NCBI GenBank assembly: GCA_963833465.1 | Contig: CAWHXW010000003.1 | Location: 1,054,001-1,118,000, forward strand | Direction: 5' to 3' | Source: Fen-1298 sp963833465 | GTDB lineage: Bacteria; Bacteroidota; Ignavibacteria; UBA10030 | Length of the DNA stretch: 64,000 bases | Shown here: in pieces, positions 18,249-27,364 of the stretch | How positions within the stretch are numbered: the stretch's first letter is position 1 | Layout: the number at the start of each line of letters is the position of its first letter | Position numbers and translations under genes: made by a program | Notes under the pieces: generated by a model | What the model was told of the DNA's origin: nothing | The model's database searches: none | The model's input: the letters and a program-made list of their open reading frames with translations, nothing else

Positions 18249-19055
18249 TGTTGACTCGCCCCCGATAATGTACTTGGCGGCTTTTTGAGTTTACATCTTG
18301 GATTGTGCTCTATCGGCGAATGGAAAGTCAGGTTTAAAAACTTTATGTACACACCCATAAAATAGAAACGTGAATTAACCTTATTGGAGTGACGTTGGAC
18401 TGGGGCGGGGGCTCCGTAATAAATCTACAAACTTAAATCTTAAAATCTTACTTCCTTTGTAGCGGGGGTCCGCACTTCTCTCTATTCTCAAAAGTGCATT
18501 ACGTCATAGAAATGCTTTTAGACGTAAAATCGAACAATTAGACTGATCTGTGAGACAACTTTGATCAAGGTTGACGCACAGAAGGACAGATTTCATCCAA
18601 TCTTTTGTCAAATATTGAGCTTCCCATAAAGTATTAATTCCTTTTTCATTCTTTTGACCTATTCCCTATGGATGTAAATATCAGTATCATATCATACTTA
18701 AATAAAGAATTGTTCTATCCACTGAAGATAAGCAAACCCGCACATTGCTATTCACGCAGTGGCTCGTTACATTGATACTATAGTGTTGCAGGTCTGTACG
18801 CCAGTGAAGGGGCTGGATAAGAGTATGAACACAAGAATAAGTTTCATCGGACAAACGTCCGAATCCATTTTGCACCAAATCATTCCCAAAAGTTTTTATA
18901 ACCTTCGTCATACAATCCTGAACTTAGGTCGTTGGCATAACTTTTCAGGATTTGTTCACGTTCACTCCCTTCCAACACACACACACTCTCTCTCTCAGAA
19001 AAATATTATAGAATTTATTCTCTTTTGGGTTCAATATCCCGACACTTGCGTCGTC

Positions 19056-19136
19056 ATTCCCGCGAAAGCGGGAATCCAGAACATTAGACTCCCGCGTACG
19101 CGGGAGTGACATAATACCTCGCTGCTTGCGGCGAGG
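19056..19136. repeat. Cluster of three REP-like palindromes
   Basis: Three palindromes follow each other: ATTCCCGC-GAAA-GCGGGAAT (19056-19075), ACTCCCGCGTACGCGGGAGT (19088-19107) and CCTCGC-n8-GCGAGG (19117-19136). The first resembles the GTCATTCCCGCGAAAGCGGGAATCC repeat element known from many Proteobacteria (core shown only). They stand about 160 bases before the histidine kinase start. They could be inserted REP/MITE-type elements or transcription terminators. Confidence 0.7.
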
Positions 19137-19296
19137 ATGATTTATTTAAAAATATTATTTACCTATTTCGCTCAAATATTACTATGGCAAAAGAGCATTC
19201 GTTTTTCCGAAGCATGTTTTTTATTCTATAAGTACATATTGTTCATGTGTGACTGCAATAAATCTGTACTGATTGATATCTCTTAGGACAGCTACT

Positions 19297-22200
19297 ATGG
19301 AAATCAAAGACAAGACCGTTAATAAACGCCAATTTTTTTTCCTCATTGGCGTACTCGCCATTCTGATAGCTGCGGGCGGTTACCTCTATTATCGCCACCA
19401 AGCAAATATAATCCGCGAGCAAAAATATACTGAGCTCGCGGCAATTGCTAAGTTGAAAATAGATCAGCTTGTGCAATGGCGAAAAGAACGCATCGCGGAT
19501 GCACGAGTGTATTCTTCCGCACCCTTCTTGGCTCGTGAAGTAGGACAATGGCTTCAGAATAAAAATAATAAAACGCTTAAAGAAGATTTAATAAAACGAA
19601 TTGCCATTCCACAAAAGGAAAATGAATATCAAAGTATTTTCCTGGCATCCGCCGAAGGTGAGCTTCTTCTATCGAAAGGGAGTACATTAGACAGATTTGA
19701 CCCCGTGACGTATGAAAAGATCAGGAACGCTGCAAAAATTGATACTATCACAATTTCAGATTTCTATTATTGCAAAACAGAAAAAACCATTCATTACGAT
19801 AATATCGTTCCATTAAAAGACGAAAATAATCGCACCATCGCGGTTTTGATTTTACGGATCAATCCGTATGACTATCTCTATCCGCTTATCCAATCCTGGC
19901 CTGTGCCGAGCAAAACATCTGAAACTCTCATCACTCGCAAGGAGGGGGATAGCGTTTTGTTCCTCAATGACTTGCGGTTTCGCACTGGCGCTGCATTGTC
20001 TTTGAAGATTTCGTTAAATCGAACAGACATACCTGCTGTTCGATCAGTCTTGGGTTATGAAGGAATTTTTGAAGGAAAAGATTACCGAGGTGTAGGCGTG
20101 CTTTCTGATATTCGTTCCGTGCCCGGTACGGCATGGTCTATGATAGCAAAGGTTGACCAAGATGAGATATTTGCCGACTTGCATATACAAGCTATCATCA
20201 TTATTGTTTTCGCTTCTCTTTTAATGCTGGTGTGCGGCTTTGGAGTTATGTGGATCTATCATTACCGCCAAAGAAATATTTATAGAATGCTTTGGAATAC
20301 CCAAGAAGAATTTCGCACGACGCTCTACAGCATCGGCGATGCAGTCATCACAACAGATACAAGCGGCAGGGTGCAGGATATGAATGTCGTTGCCGAACAG
20401 TTAACAGGTTGGAAAGAAAACGATGCAAAAAACAAACCGCTCGAAGAAGTATTTCATATCATTAATGAAGTCACACGGATCAGAGTACAAAACCCTGTTC
20501 AATTGGTTTTAAAAGACGGACTCATTGTAGGACTTGCCAACCACACTCTTCTTATCTCAAAAGATGGGAAAGAGGTTCCAATTGCCGATAGCGGTTCGCC
20601 GATACGAGACGATAAAAATGAAATTATCGGAGTCGTCCTTGTATTCAGGGATCAAACGGAAGAACGAGCAAGCCAGAAATTGCTGCAGGACTCGGAAACA
20701 AAGTTTCGACGGCTTTTTGAAGCAGCGCGGGACGGTATTCTCATTCTCGATGCCGAAACAGGAAAGATAGTTGATGTGAATCCTTTCTTAATAGAGATGC
20801 TGGGATATACTCACGAGCAATTTCTTGGAAAGAATGTTTGGGATTTGGGATTCCTCAAAGATATTGTTGCAAACGAGGCAATGTTTTCAGAATTGCGACA
20901 GAAAGAATTTATTCGGTATGAAGACCTGCCGTTGGAAACATTCGATGGTCGAAAAATGGATGTAGAATTCGTCAGCAATGTTTATCTTGTTGATCACCAC
21001 AAAGTCATACAATGCAATATCCGAGATATCACCGAACGTAATCAAGCTGAGAAATTACAGTATGAAAGTGAATTAAAATATCGCCAGACGTTTGATATAT
21101 CACCTATCGGAATAGTTATGGTCGGTCTCGATAAACGGTTTATCAAATGCAATAATGCATTCTCGAAATCTCTCGGATATTTAGAAAAAGATTTGGTCGG
21201 GAAAACCATTGAAGATATAACGCTGCCGGAAGATAAAAACATTGGTATGGCTGAAATGAGTGCTATTGTAAAAGGGGAAATTGAAGTCTCGCATGTTGAA
21301 AAACGTTATGTACGAAAAGACGGGCGAGTCATATGGGGTGAAGTAACAATTTCACTTGTCAGAGATTCTGAAAAGCATCCGCAGTATTTTCTTGCCATCA
21401 TTCAAGACATCAACGCACGCAAACAGATGGAAGAAGCATTAAGAGAAAGCGAAGAACATTTTCGTGCAACTGTAGAAAATTCGGAAGCGGGATACTTCTT
21501 CATAGATAAAGACGGCATTATTCGTGATGTCAATACTGCGTGGGTTAAACTTTATCGTTACGATTCAAAAGAGGAAATTCTCGGTCAGCATTTTGCTGTC
21601 TTACAAAAGATCGATGATTTACAGCAAGCCAAAGAATTTGTTGAAGGAATTATGCAGGGCGATGTTCGCTTCATGAACGGCGAGTTCAGCCGGCAATGCA
21701 AAGATGGCACGATCGGTTATCACACATTTTCAGCAAGGCGTGTATCTCGCTATGGGAAAATAGCCGGTATTGAAGGGTTCATTATTGATATTACAGAACG
21801 CAAGCGGGCAGATGAAGAACAAAAAAGGAGCGAAGAAAAGTACCGTTCTATTTTTGAAAATACGCAGGATGTGTATTATGAAACTTTGCTTGACGGCACA
21901 GTACTAGAAGTCAGTCCTTCCATCGAACTCGTTTCGAAAGGACAATATCATCGGACGGATTTGATAGGGAGATCGATGTTCGAGTTCTATGCCAATATAA
22001 AAGACCGTGATGTTATTATATCACTGCTGCAGAAAATAGGAATTATTTCTGATTTTCAAGTTCAACTAAAAAACCGGGATGGTACGTTGATCTATTGTTC
22101 CATTTCTGCAAAAGTGATTTTTAGTGCCGAAGGATCGCCTGAAAAAATTATAGGAAGCATGCACGATGTATCCGATCGGAAGCAGGCGCAAGATGCGCTT

Positions 22201-24480
22201 CAAGAAAGCGAATTACGTTTTCGTTCACTTTATGAGAATTCTACAATTGGCCTTTATAGAACGACTCCTGATGGGAAAATTATTTTAGCCAATCCCACTT
22301 TGATAAAAATGCTCGGATACAAATCTTTTGATGAACTTGCCACAAGGGATCTTAAAAAGGACGGATTTGAACCTTCTTATGAGCGGAAACAATTTATTGA
22401 TAAAATTGAACTCAATGGCGATGTTTTATGTTTAGAATCAGCTTGGAAACGTCAGGATGGATCAATTGCATATATAAGCGAGAGTGCTCGAGCAATTCGC
22501 GGGCCTGACGGAAAGACTCTCTACTATGATGGAAGTGTAGAAGATATAACAGAGCGCAAAAAGGCGGAGGAGGAACTGTCTGAGAGCGAGACGCGGTATC
22601 GATCTGTCCTGCAATCTGCTACTGATGCTATTGTAACAGCCGATAGTAGTGGAATTATCATTGGATGGAATAGTGGTGCCGAGCGAATTTTTGGATACAG
22701 CTATACAGAAGCAGTCGGACAATCTCTCATATCATTGATGCCGCTTTCCTACCAAGCCGGACATTCCGACGGAATGAAAAGAGTTTTATCTGGAGGAGAT
22801 CAACATGTTATTGGGAAAACTGTTGAACTTGAAGGATTACGAAAAGACAACAGTGTGTTTCCGATAGAACTTTCGTTATCGACTTGGAAAACCACATCCT
22901 GCCAATTTTTTACAGGTATCATCCGCGATATCACCGATCGCAAGCGAGTGGAGGAATCGTTGCAGGAAACAAGTGACTATCTTGAAAACCTGCTGAGCTT
23001 TGCGAATGCACCCATAATGGTTTGGGACAATAATTTAAGGATCACGAAGTTCAATCTGACATTCGAACGAATGACGGGCTATACAATGTACGATGTCATG
23101 GATAAACATCCGGAAATGTTGTTCCCTAATGAAGTGCGATCAGATTTATCAAAATATATTTCTCGGACAGTAGACGGAGAAAATCTTTTGTCTACAGAAT
23201 TCCCTGTTTGCTGTAAGGACGGGAGCATTCGGAATATCTTATGGAATACGGCAAATATTTATTCTAAAGATTCAAAAACAATAACTGCTACTATTGCTAT
23301 TGGTCAGGATATCACCGATCACAAGAAGTCAGAAGAAGCAATGCGTCAAATGCAAAAGTTGGAAGGGTTAGGAACACTTGCCGGAGGTATCGCGCATGAT
23401 TTCAATAATATTCTTGGAATTATACTGGCATACAATACGAGTATTAAGAAGTTTAAGGACGATGCAAAGAAATTAGACCTTGCTACTGAAACGATTACAA
23501 AAGCAGTAGATCGCGGTAAAACACTTGTTCAGCAGATATTGATGTTTGCAAGAAAAACAGAAACTACATTTGGAGCAGTCAACGTGAATGATATTGTCAT
23601 GGAAATTATGACAATGATACTCGAAACATTCCCGAAGATGATTACCTATTCGCAGAATTTTGATAAAAATATTCCTTATATCAATGCCGATCGGTCACAA
23701 CTGCATCAAGTATTGATGAACCTTTGTGTAAATGCACGGGATGCGATGCCGAACGGAGGTGTTCTTAATATCAACACTCGCATAGTATCTGTTGCAAGTT
23801 TGCGTGCTCAGCATCCGGATGCTGTTGGAAGCAGTTATGCCTGCATTGAAGTGAGTGATACGGGTGAAGGAATGACTGAAGAAACTCGTAAACGTATCTT
23901 CGAGCTGTTTTTCACAACAAAGGGAATAGGAAAAGGAACCGGTTTGGGGTTGTCTGTAACATTCGGAGTGATACAGGCACATAAAGGATTTATTGACGTA
24001 GAGAGTGAACTTGGCAAAGGAACGACTTTCAGAATATATCTACCTGCATCAGAAGTGGCAAAGCCAGTCAAAGAAATAAAAGAAGAAAAGCTGGAAGAAA
24101 TATCGGGTGGATCAGAGACATTGTTAGTTGTGGAAGATGAAGAGATGCTTCTTATGTCTCTCCAGATGGTGCTCGTTGATAAAGGATATAAAGTTATTAC
24201 TGCCAAAGATGGATTGACGGCATTGAAAATCTATCAAGAAAAAAAGAAAAATATTTCTCTTGTGCTGACCGATCTCGGATTGCCTAATATAAGCGGCCTG
24301 GAAGTGTGTCGACAGATAAAGAAAATTAATCCAAATGAACGTATGATTTTGGCGACAGGATTTCTTGACCCGGAGATGAAAGCAAAATTTTTAAAAGAAG
24401 GGATAGACAATTTTCTTTTCAAACCGTATAATCTCACAAATGTTTTAAAAATTATACGGGAAATAATAGATAAGAAATGA
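19297..24480 (+). CDS. Membrane-bound hybrid histidine kinase with eight PAS domains
   Basis: A 1727-residue signalling protein. Two membrane spans (about 13-30 and 298-320) bracket an external sensor domain. Eight PAS/PAC repeats follow, each opening with a ExxFRxxx-type helix (FRTTLYSIGDAVITTD at about 340, then roughly every 125 residues up to YLENLLSFANAPIMVWD) and most ending D-I-T-E-R. Next come HisKA with GGIAHDFNNILGII (phosphoaccepting His near 1367), HATPase (NLCVNARDAMPNGG, DTGEGM, GTGLGLS) and a C-terminal receiver (VVEDEE; phospho-Asp in LVLTDLGLP near 1658). The ATG at 19297 is preferred over a TTG 24 bases upstream. A receiver without an output domain suggests an intramolecular phosphorelay or signal sink. 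No partner regulator is adjacent. Confidence 0.95.
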   Translation: MEIKDKTVNKRQFFFLIGVLAILIAAGGYLYYRHQANIIREQKYTELAAIAKLKIDQLVQWRKERIADARVYSSAPFLAREVGQWLQNKNNKTLKEDLIKRIAIPQKENEYQSIFLASAEGELLLSKGSTLDRFDPVTYEKIRNAAKIDTITISDFYYCKTEKTIHYDNIVPLKDENNRTIAVLILRINPYDYLYPLIQSWPVPSKTSETLITRKEGDSVLFLNDLRFRTGAALSLKISLNRTDIPAVRSVLGYEGIFEGKDYRGVGVLSDIRSVPGTAWSMIAKVDQDEIFADLHIQAIIIIVFASLLMLVCGFGVMWIYHYRQRNIYRMLWNTQEEFRTTLYSIGDAVITTDTSGRVQDMNVVAEQLTGWKENDAKNKPLEEVFHIINEVTRIRVQNPVQLVLKDGLIVGLANHTLLISKDGKEVPIADSGSPIRDDKNEIIGVVLVFRDQTEERASQKLLQDSETKFRRLFEAARDGILILDAETGKIVDVNPFLIEMLGYTHEQFLGKNVWDLGFLKDIVANEAMFSELRQKEFIRYEDLPLETFDGRKMDVEFVSNVYLVDHHKVIQCNIRDITERNQAEKLQYESELKYRQTFDISPIGIVMVGLDKRFIKCNNAFSKSLGYLEKDLVGKTIEDITLPEDKNIGMAEMSAIVKGEIEVSHVEKRYVRKDGRVIWGEVTISLVRDSEKHPQYFLAIIQDINARKQMEEALRESEEHFRATVENSEAGYFFIDKDGIIRDVNTAWVKLYRYDSKEEILGQHFAVLQKIDDLQQAKEFVEGIMQGDVRFMNGEFSRQCKDGTIGYHTFSARRVSRYGKIAGIEGFIIDITERKRADEEQKRSEEKYRSIFENTQDVYYETLLDGTVLEVSPSIELVSKGQYHRTDLIGRSMFEFYANIKDRDVIISLLQKIGIISDFQVQLKNRDGTLIYCSISAKVIFSAEGSPEKIIGSMHDVSDRKQAQDALQESELRFRSLYENSTIGLYRTTPDGKIILANPTLIKMLGYKSFDELATRDLKKDGFEPSYERKQFIDKIELNGDVLCLESAWKRQDGSIAYISESARAIRGPDGKTLYYDGSVEDITERKKAEEELSESETRYRSVLQSATDAIVTADSSGIIIGWNSGAERIFGYSYTEAVGQSLISLMPLSYQAGHSDGMKRVLSGGDQHVIGKTVELEGLRKDNSVFPIELSLSTWKTTSCQFFTGIIRDITDRKRVEESLQETSDYLENLLSFANAPIMVWDNNLRITKFNLTFERMTGYTMYDVMDKHPEMLFPNEVRSDLSKYISRTVDGENLLSTEFPVCCKDGSIRNILWNTANIYSKDSKTITATIAIGQDITDHKKSEEAMRQMQKLEGLGTLAGGIAHDFNNILGIILAYNTSIKKFKDDAKKLDLATETITKAVDRGKTLVQQILMFARKTETTFGAVNVNDIVMEIMTMILETFPKMITYSQNFDKNIPYINADRSQLHQVLMNLCVNARDAMPNGGVLNINTRIVSVASLRAQHPDAVGSSYACIEVSDTGEGMTEETRKRIFELFFTTKGIGKGTGLGLSVTFGVIQAHKGFIDVESELGKGTTFRIYLPASEVAKPVKEIKEEKLEEISGGSETLLVVEDEEMLLMSLQMVLVDKGYKVITAKDGLTALKIYQEKKKNISLVLTDLGLPNISGLEVCRQIKKINPNERMILATGFLDPEMKAKFLKEGIDNFLFKPYNLTNVLKIIREIIDKK

Positions 24481-24501
24481 ATTATAATCGCAATCGATTT
24501 G

Positions 24502-24636
24502 CCCGCCGTCTTTGTGGCGGGTGATCGCGGGAAGCGGAAAAGCCGACGTCAAAGACGTTGGCTACAGAATCTCAGACAGCGAGATTTCTCCCGACACGAT
24601 ATAATCGTGCCGGGATCAAATTCGAGTTCAGAACTC
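24502..24636. repeat. Array of five consecutive stem-loops after the histidine kinase
   Basis: Five different stem-loops are packed into 135 bases: CCCGCC/GGCGGG (24502-24521), GCCGACGTC/GACGTTGGC (24542-24562), AATCTC/GAGATT (24568-24586), CCCGACACGAT/ATCGTGCCGGG (24590-24614) and GAGTTC/GAACTC (24624-24636). The first lies 22 bases after the kinase stop, so it may terminate or protect that mRNA. Five in a row without T-runs is more like a REP/BIME-type composite element or a structured RNA. Confidence 0.7.
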
Positions 24637-24853
24637 CTGTTACTACGGAAAAAATGAAAACACTCTAACGGGCCGTACGATCCCATGTTTTAATTGATGT
24701 CTTATTGATATTGCCATGATGACTATGCTGGTTTTATAGAAGAAATATGATGACATGGTTTATTCTGGATAAGAATAAGTTTGGCACATAAAAATATTTG
24801 TAATTCTCAAATTGTAAATTTAAATTCTAAACTAATAATAAAATGAAATCAAA

Positions 24854-25159
24854 TTGAAAAAAGTTTTTGGAGAGATTAGTAGATGTGGGCGGAACTATAT
24901 TGAACTCAACTTAATCGTCAACTCTATTAAGCAATTATATAATGATGCAATTTCATTATTGACAGCAGCGTGGGAGCGCTACATCACACAAATAAAGATT
25001 CAATTACCTTCTTTTCCTTCTAAAATGAGTACTTCTAATGAAGATATAACCTCAGTTGAATTTAAAAGTAAGGATTCTCGATCAATTCGCGTCATAGAAC
25101 CTTTTGATTCTGAGTTATTATCAACCAAAACCGGCAAGCTCATTTCAGGCATCTCTTAA
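24854..25159 (+). CDS. Doubtful small ORF, no family recognised
   Basis: A 101-codon frame that must start at a TTG, because the nearest upstream ATG (24843) runs into a stop after five codons. The translation starts MKKVFGEISRCGRNYIELNL and shows no signal peptide, membrane span or known motif; the second half is Ser/Asp/Glu-rich. It lies between the kinase and the LacI-type regulator on the same strand. It could be a small real gene, a remnant of a longer gene or chance. The absence of a clear ribosome site lowers confidence. Confidence 0.25.
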   Translation: MKKVFGEISRCGRNYIELNLIVNSIKQLYNDAISLLTAAWERYITQIKIQLPSFPSKMSTSNEDITSVEFKSKDSRSIRVIEPFDSELLSTKTGKLISGIS

Positions 25160-25225
25160 AAAGCAGAGATTATTTTGTAACGATCCTCTCGACTTTGTGC
25201 TTGAAACTTGAAAATATCCATGCTA

Positions 25226-25263
25226 ACTTACTCGTGTAAGTAAATTAACTTATTCGTGAAAGT
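25226..25263. promoter_or_regulatory. Tandem operators upstream of the second LacI-type gene
   Basis: Two copies of ACTTAnTCGTGnAAGT occur 22 bases apart (25226-25241, a perfect palindrome apart from the centre, and 25248-25263 with one mismatch). The spacing equals two helical turns, so two repressor dimers could bind the same DNA face. The second ends 17 bases before the ATG of the LacI-family gene, strongly suggesting autoregulation. They differ from the operators at 4750/5034, so the two regulators recognise different sites. Confidence 0.75.
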
Positions 25264-25280
25264 AATTTTTTGCTTTGAAA

Positions 25281-26297
25281 ATGCGACATATAACTCAAAG
25301 AGATATTGCGAATAAATTAGGAGTGACGAGAATTACTATTTCAAAGGCACTCAGTGGCAGTTCAGATATTTCTTTTGAAACGCGGGAGAATGTCAAGCAG
25401 GTTGCTCAGGAAATGGGGTACATTCCTAATTATAATGCACAAAATCTCCATCACAACAAGACAAATACTATTGGTGTCGTTGTTCCCGATATATCCAATT
25501 CATTTTTTTCCTTCACGATTGATGGTATCATGAATTCCGCCGCAAAGCATGGATACCATGTTATGCTCACAGTTTCCCGCGAAAATGCAATTATCGAGAA
25601 AGAAAATATACTCACCTTGCTTTCGCACCGCGTTGATGGTCTTTTAATAGCGATTTCAAAAGAAACAAATGATAGAACTATCTATGACACAGTGAAAAAA
25701 AGGAATGTGCCATTGGTTTTCTTTGATCGCGCTATGGAGGGAAATGAATTCAGCAGCGTTGGTATTGATGATAGAACTGCTGCTTTCGAGGTTGTCGTTT
25801 ATGCTATAGAGTGTGGTTATAAAAAAATTGCCCATCTAGCAGGTACTCTTTCAATAGGTATCGGACGCGATCGGCACAGTGGATATTTAGATGCACTCAA
25901 GAAATTTAATATTCCAGTTAAGAAGGATTGGATCATTTGTGAAGGATTTGATAAAACATCGGGATATAACGGATGCCGAAAGCTCCTATTGCGTGATAAG
26001 CTTCCTGAAGTTATTTTCGCTTCGAATGATAGAATAGCACACGGTGCCTATATTGCGATTAAAGAAGCTGGCTTAAAAATCCCCGAAGACATCGGTGTAG
26101 TAGCATTAGGCCATAAAGAGTTTGCAGAACTCCTTTCTCCAACACTCACGATTATCGATAGCTCGCCGGAAGTTTTGGGACAAATAGCAATGGAAGTTCT
26201 TGTTAATGAAATGACAGGTCCGATTTTGAAAGGGGTGCGTCACATTACTCTGGATACAGTATTAAGGGAAAATAATTCTTTGCTTCTTAAAAGATAA
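25281..26297 (+). CDS. LacI-family transcriptional regulator of the sugar locus
   Basis: A 338-residue LacI/GalR protein. Helix-turn-helix at residues 3-23 (ITQRDIANKLGVTRITISKAL), hinge near 45-60 (MGYIPNYNAQNLHHNKTN), then the effector-binding domain (IGVVVPDISNSFFSFTIDGI, ending with VVALGHKEFAELLSPTLTII). It is the first gene of a run on the same strand that includes sugar-nucleotide enzymes, a mutarotase, a FucP-type symporter and GH51/CE1 enzymes, so it probably controls them. Two tandem palindromes lie directly upstream. The ATG at 25281 is used; a TTG two codons upstream is less likely. Confidence 0.92.
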   Translation: MRHITQRDIANKLGVTRITISKALSGSSDISFETRENVKQVAQEMGYIPNYNAQNLHHNKTNTIGVVVPDISNSFFSFTIDGIMNSAAKHGYHVMLTVSRENAIIEKENILTLLSHRVDGLLIAISKETNDRTIYDTVKKRNVPLVFFDRAMEGNEFSSVGIDDRTAAFEVVVYAIECGYKKIAHLAGTLSIGIGRDRHSGYLDALKKFNIPVKKDWIICEGFDKTSGYNGCRKLLLRDKLPEVIFASNDRIAHGAYIAIKEAGLKIPEDIGVVALGHKEFAELLSPTLTIIDSSPEVLGQIAMEVLVNEMTGPILKGVRHITLDTVLRENNSLLLKR

Positions 26298-26347
26298 TAT
26301 TCCCACTCAGTATTACTTTCATTAAGTTAAAATAGGAATAATCGAAT

Positions 26348-27349
26348 ATGAAGAAAATAGTTGTCACCGGAGCCGGCGGTTTTATAGGCGGCCATTTAAC
26401 AAAAACACTGCTAAGTAAAGGGTATCAAGTTCGCGCAGTTGATATCAAACAATTGACCCGTTGGTATCAGAAATTTCCTGAAGCAGAAAATCTGGTACTG
26501 GATTTAAAGGAGAAAGAAAATTGTTACCTGGCAGTCAATGGTTATAATGAGGTTTTTAATCTTGCCGCCGATATGGGTGGAATGGGATTTATTGAATCTC
26601 ATAAAGCAGCATGCATGCTCAGTGTTCTCATTAACACTCATCTATTGATGGCTGCTCGTGACAGTGGCATTGAACGTTATTTCTATGCTTCTTCTGCATG
26701 TGTATATAACGGCGAAAAGCAAATGGATCCTAATAATCCAGGATTAAAAGAAGCCGATGCTTATCCGGCACTTGCCGAGGATGGATACGGCTGGGAGAAA
26801 TTATTCAGTGAACGAATGTGCAGACATTTTTCAGAAGATTTCGGTTTGATAACCCGCGTTCCACGTTTTCATAATGTATATGGCCCATTCGGGACATTCG
26901 ACGGCGGGAGGGAAAAAGCTCCTGCTGCTATCTGCCGAAAAATTATCGATGCGGAATTAACAGGAAGAAAAGAAATTGTTATCTGGGGAGATGGAAAACA
27001 GAGCCGCAGTTTCATGTATATCGACGATTGTATCAAAGGCATTCTCGATATTATGTACAGTGGTATTAAGGAACCTATCAACCTTGGAAGTAGTGAAATG
27101 GTATCTATCAATACACTCGTAGATCTTGTTGAGGATATTGCTGGTTGTAAGCTGGAAAGAAAATATGATATGAATGCACCGAAAGGTGTTCGGGGAAGAA
27201 ATAGCGACAACACGCTAATCAGAAAATATCTTGATTGGGAACCGACTATCCCATTAAAAGTGGGACTGAAGAAAACGTACGAGTGGATCAAAGAACAAAT
27301 GATCCAAAATAAAGGGAATGATAACAAAGTTGTATTCAATGAATATTAA
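26348..27349 (+). CDS. NAD-dependent sugar-nucleotide epimerase (GDP-mannose 3,5-epimerase-like)
   Basis: A 333-residue extended short-chain dehydrogenase. The NAD site is VTGAGGFIGGHLTKTLL (residues 5-21). ADMGGMGFI and FYASSACVYN (catalytic Ser/Cys region) followed by DGYGWEKLFSERMC (the Y-x-x-x-K pair) match GDP-mannose 3',5'-epimerase and its relatives, as does RFHNVYGPFGTFDGGREKAPAA. The reaction would be epimerisation of a nucleotide sugar. The next gene (nucleotidyltransferase/kinase) begins 15 bases after the stop, and the two probably act in one pathway. The exact sugar is not determinable from sequence. Confidence 0.85.
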   Translation: MKKIVVTGAGGFIGGHLTKTLLSKGYQVRAVDIKQLTRWYQKFPEAENLVLDLKEKENCYLAVNGYNEVFNLAADMGGMGFIESHKAACMLSVLINTHLLMAARDSGIERYFYASSACVYNGEKQMDPNNPGLKEADAYPALAEDGYGWEKLFSERMCRHFSEDFGLITRVPRFHNVYGPFGTFDGGREKAPAAICRKIIDAELTGRKEIVIWGDGKQSRSFMYIDDCIKGILDIMYSGIKEPINLGSSEMVSINTLVDLVEDIAGCKLERKYDMNAPKGVRGRNSDNTLIRKYLDWEPTIPLKVGLKKTYEWIKEQMIQNKGNDNKVVFNEY

Positions 27350-27364
27350 ATATTCAGAGTATTG

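Larger units (their letters stand above)
17943..19296. other. 1.35 kb non-coding region with repeats
   Basis: No frame here has convincing coding character; open frames of 70-116 codons lack ribosome sites and their translations look random. The region holds a solitary 32-base CRISPR-like repeat (18217-18248), G-rich patches around 18395-18475 (GGGGCGGGGGCTCC and GCGGGGGTCC), a CA/CT microsatellite near 18978-19000 and three REP-like palindromes (19056-19136). It looks like a site where small mobile or decayed sequences have collected. Confidence 0.6.

Noticed and set aside
18217..18460. A CRISPR array continuing from the lone repeat
   Set aside because: No second copy of the repeat, even a degenerate one, was found in the next several hundred bases.
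18759..19109. A 116-codon frame in the 17.9-19.3 kb gap
   Set aside because: It crosses the CA/CT microsatellite and REP-like palindromes and shows no ribosome site or protein-like pattern.
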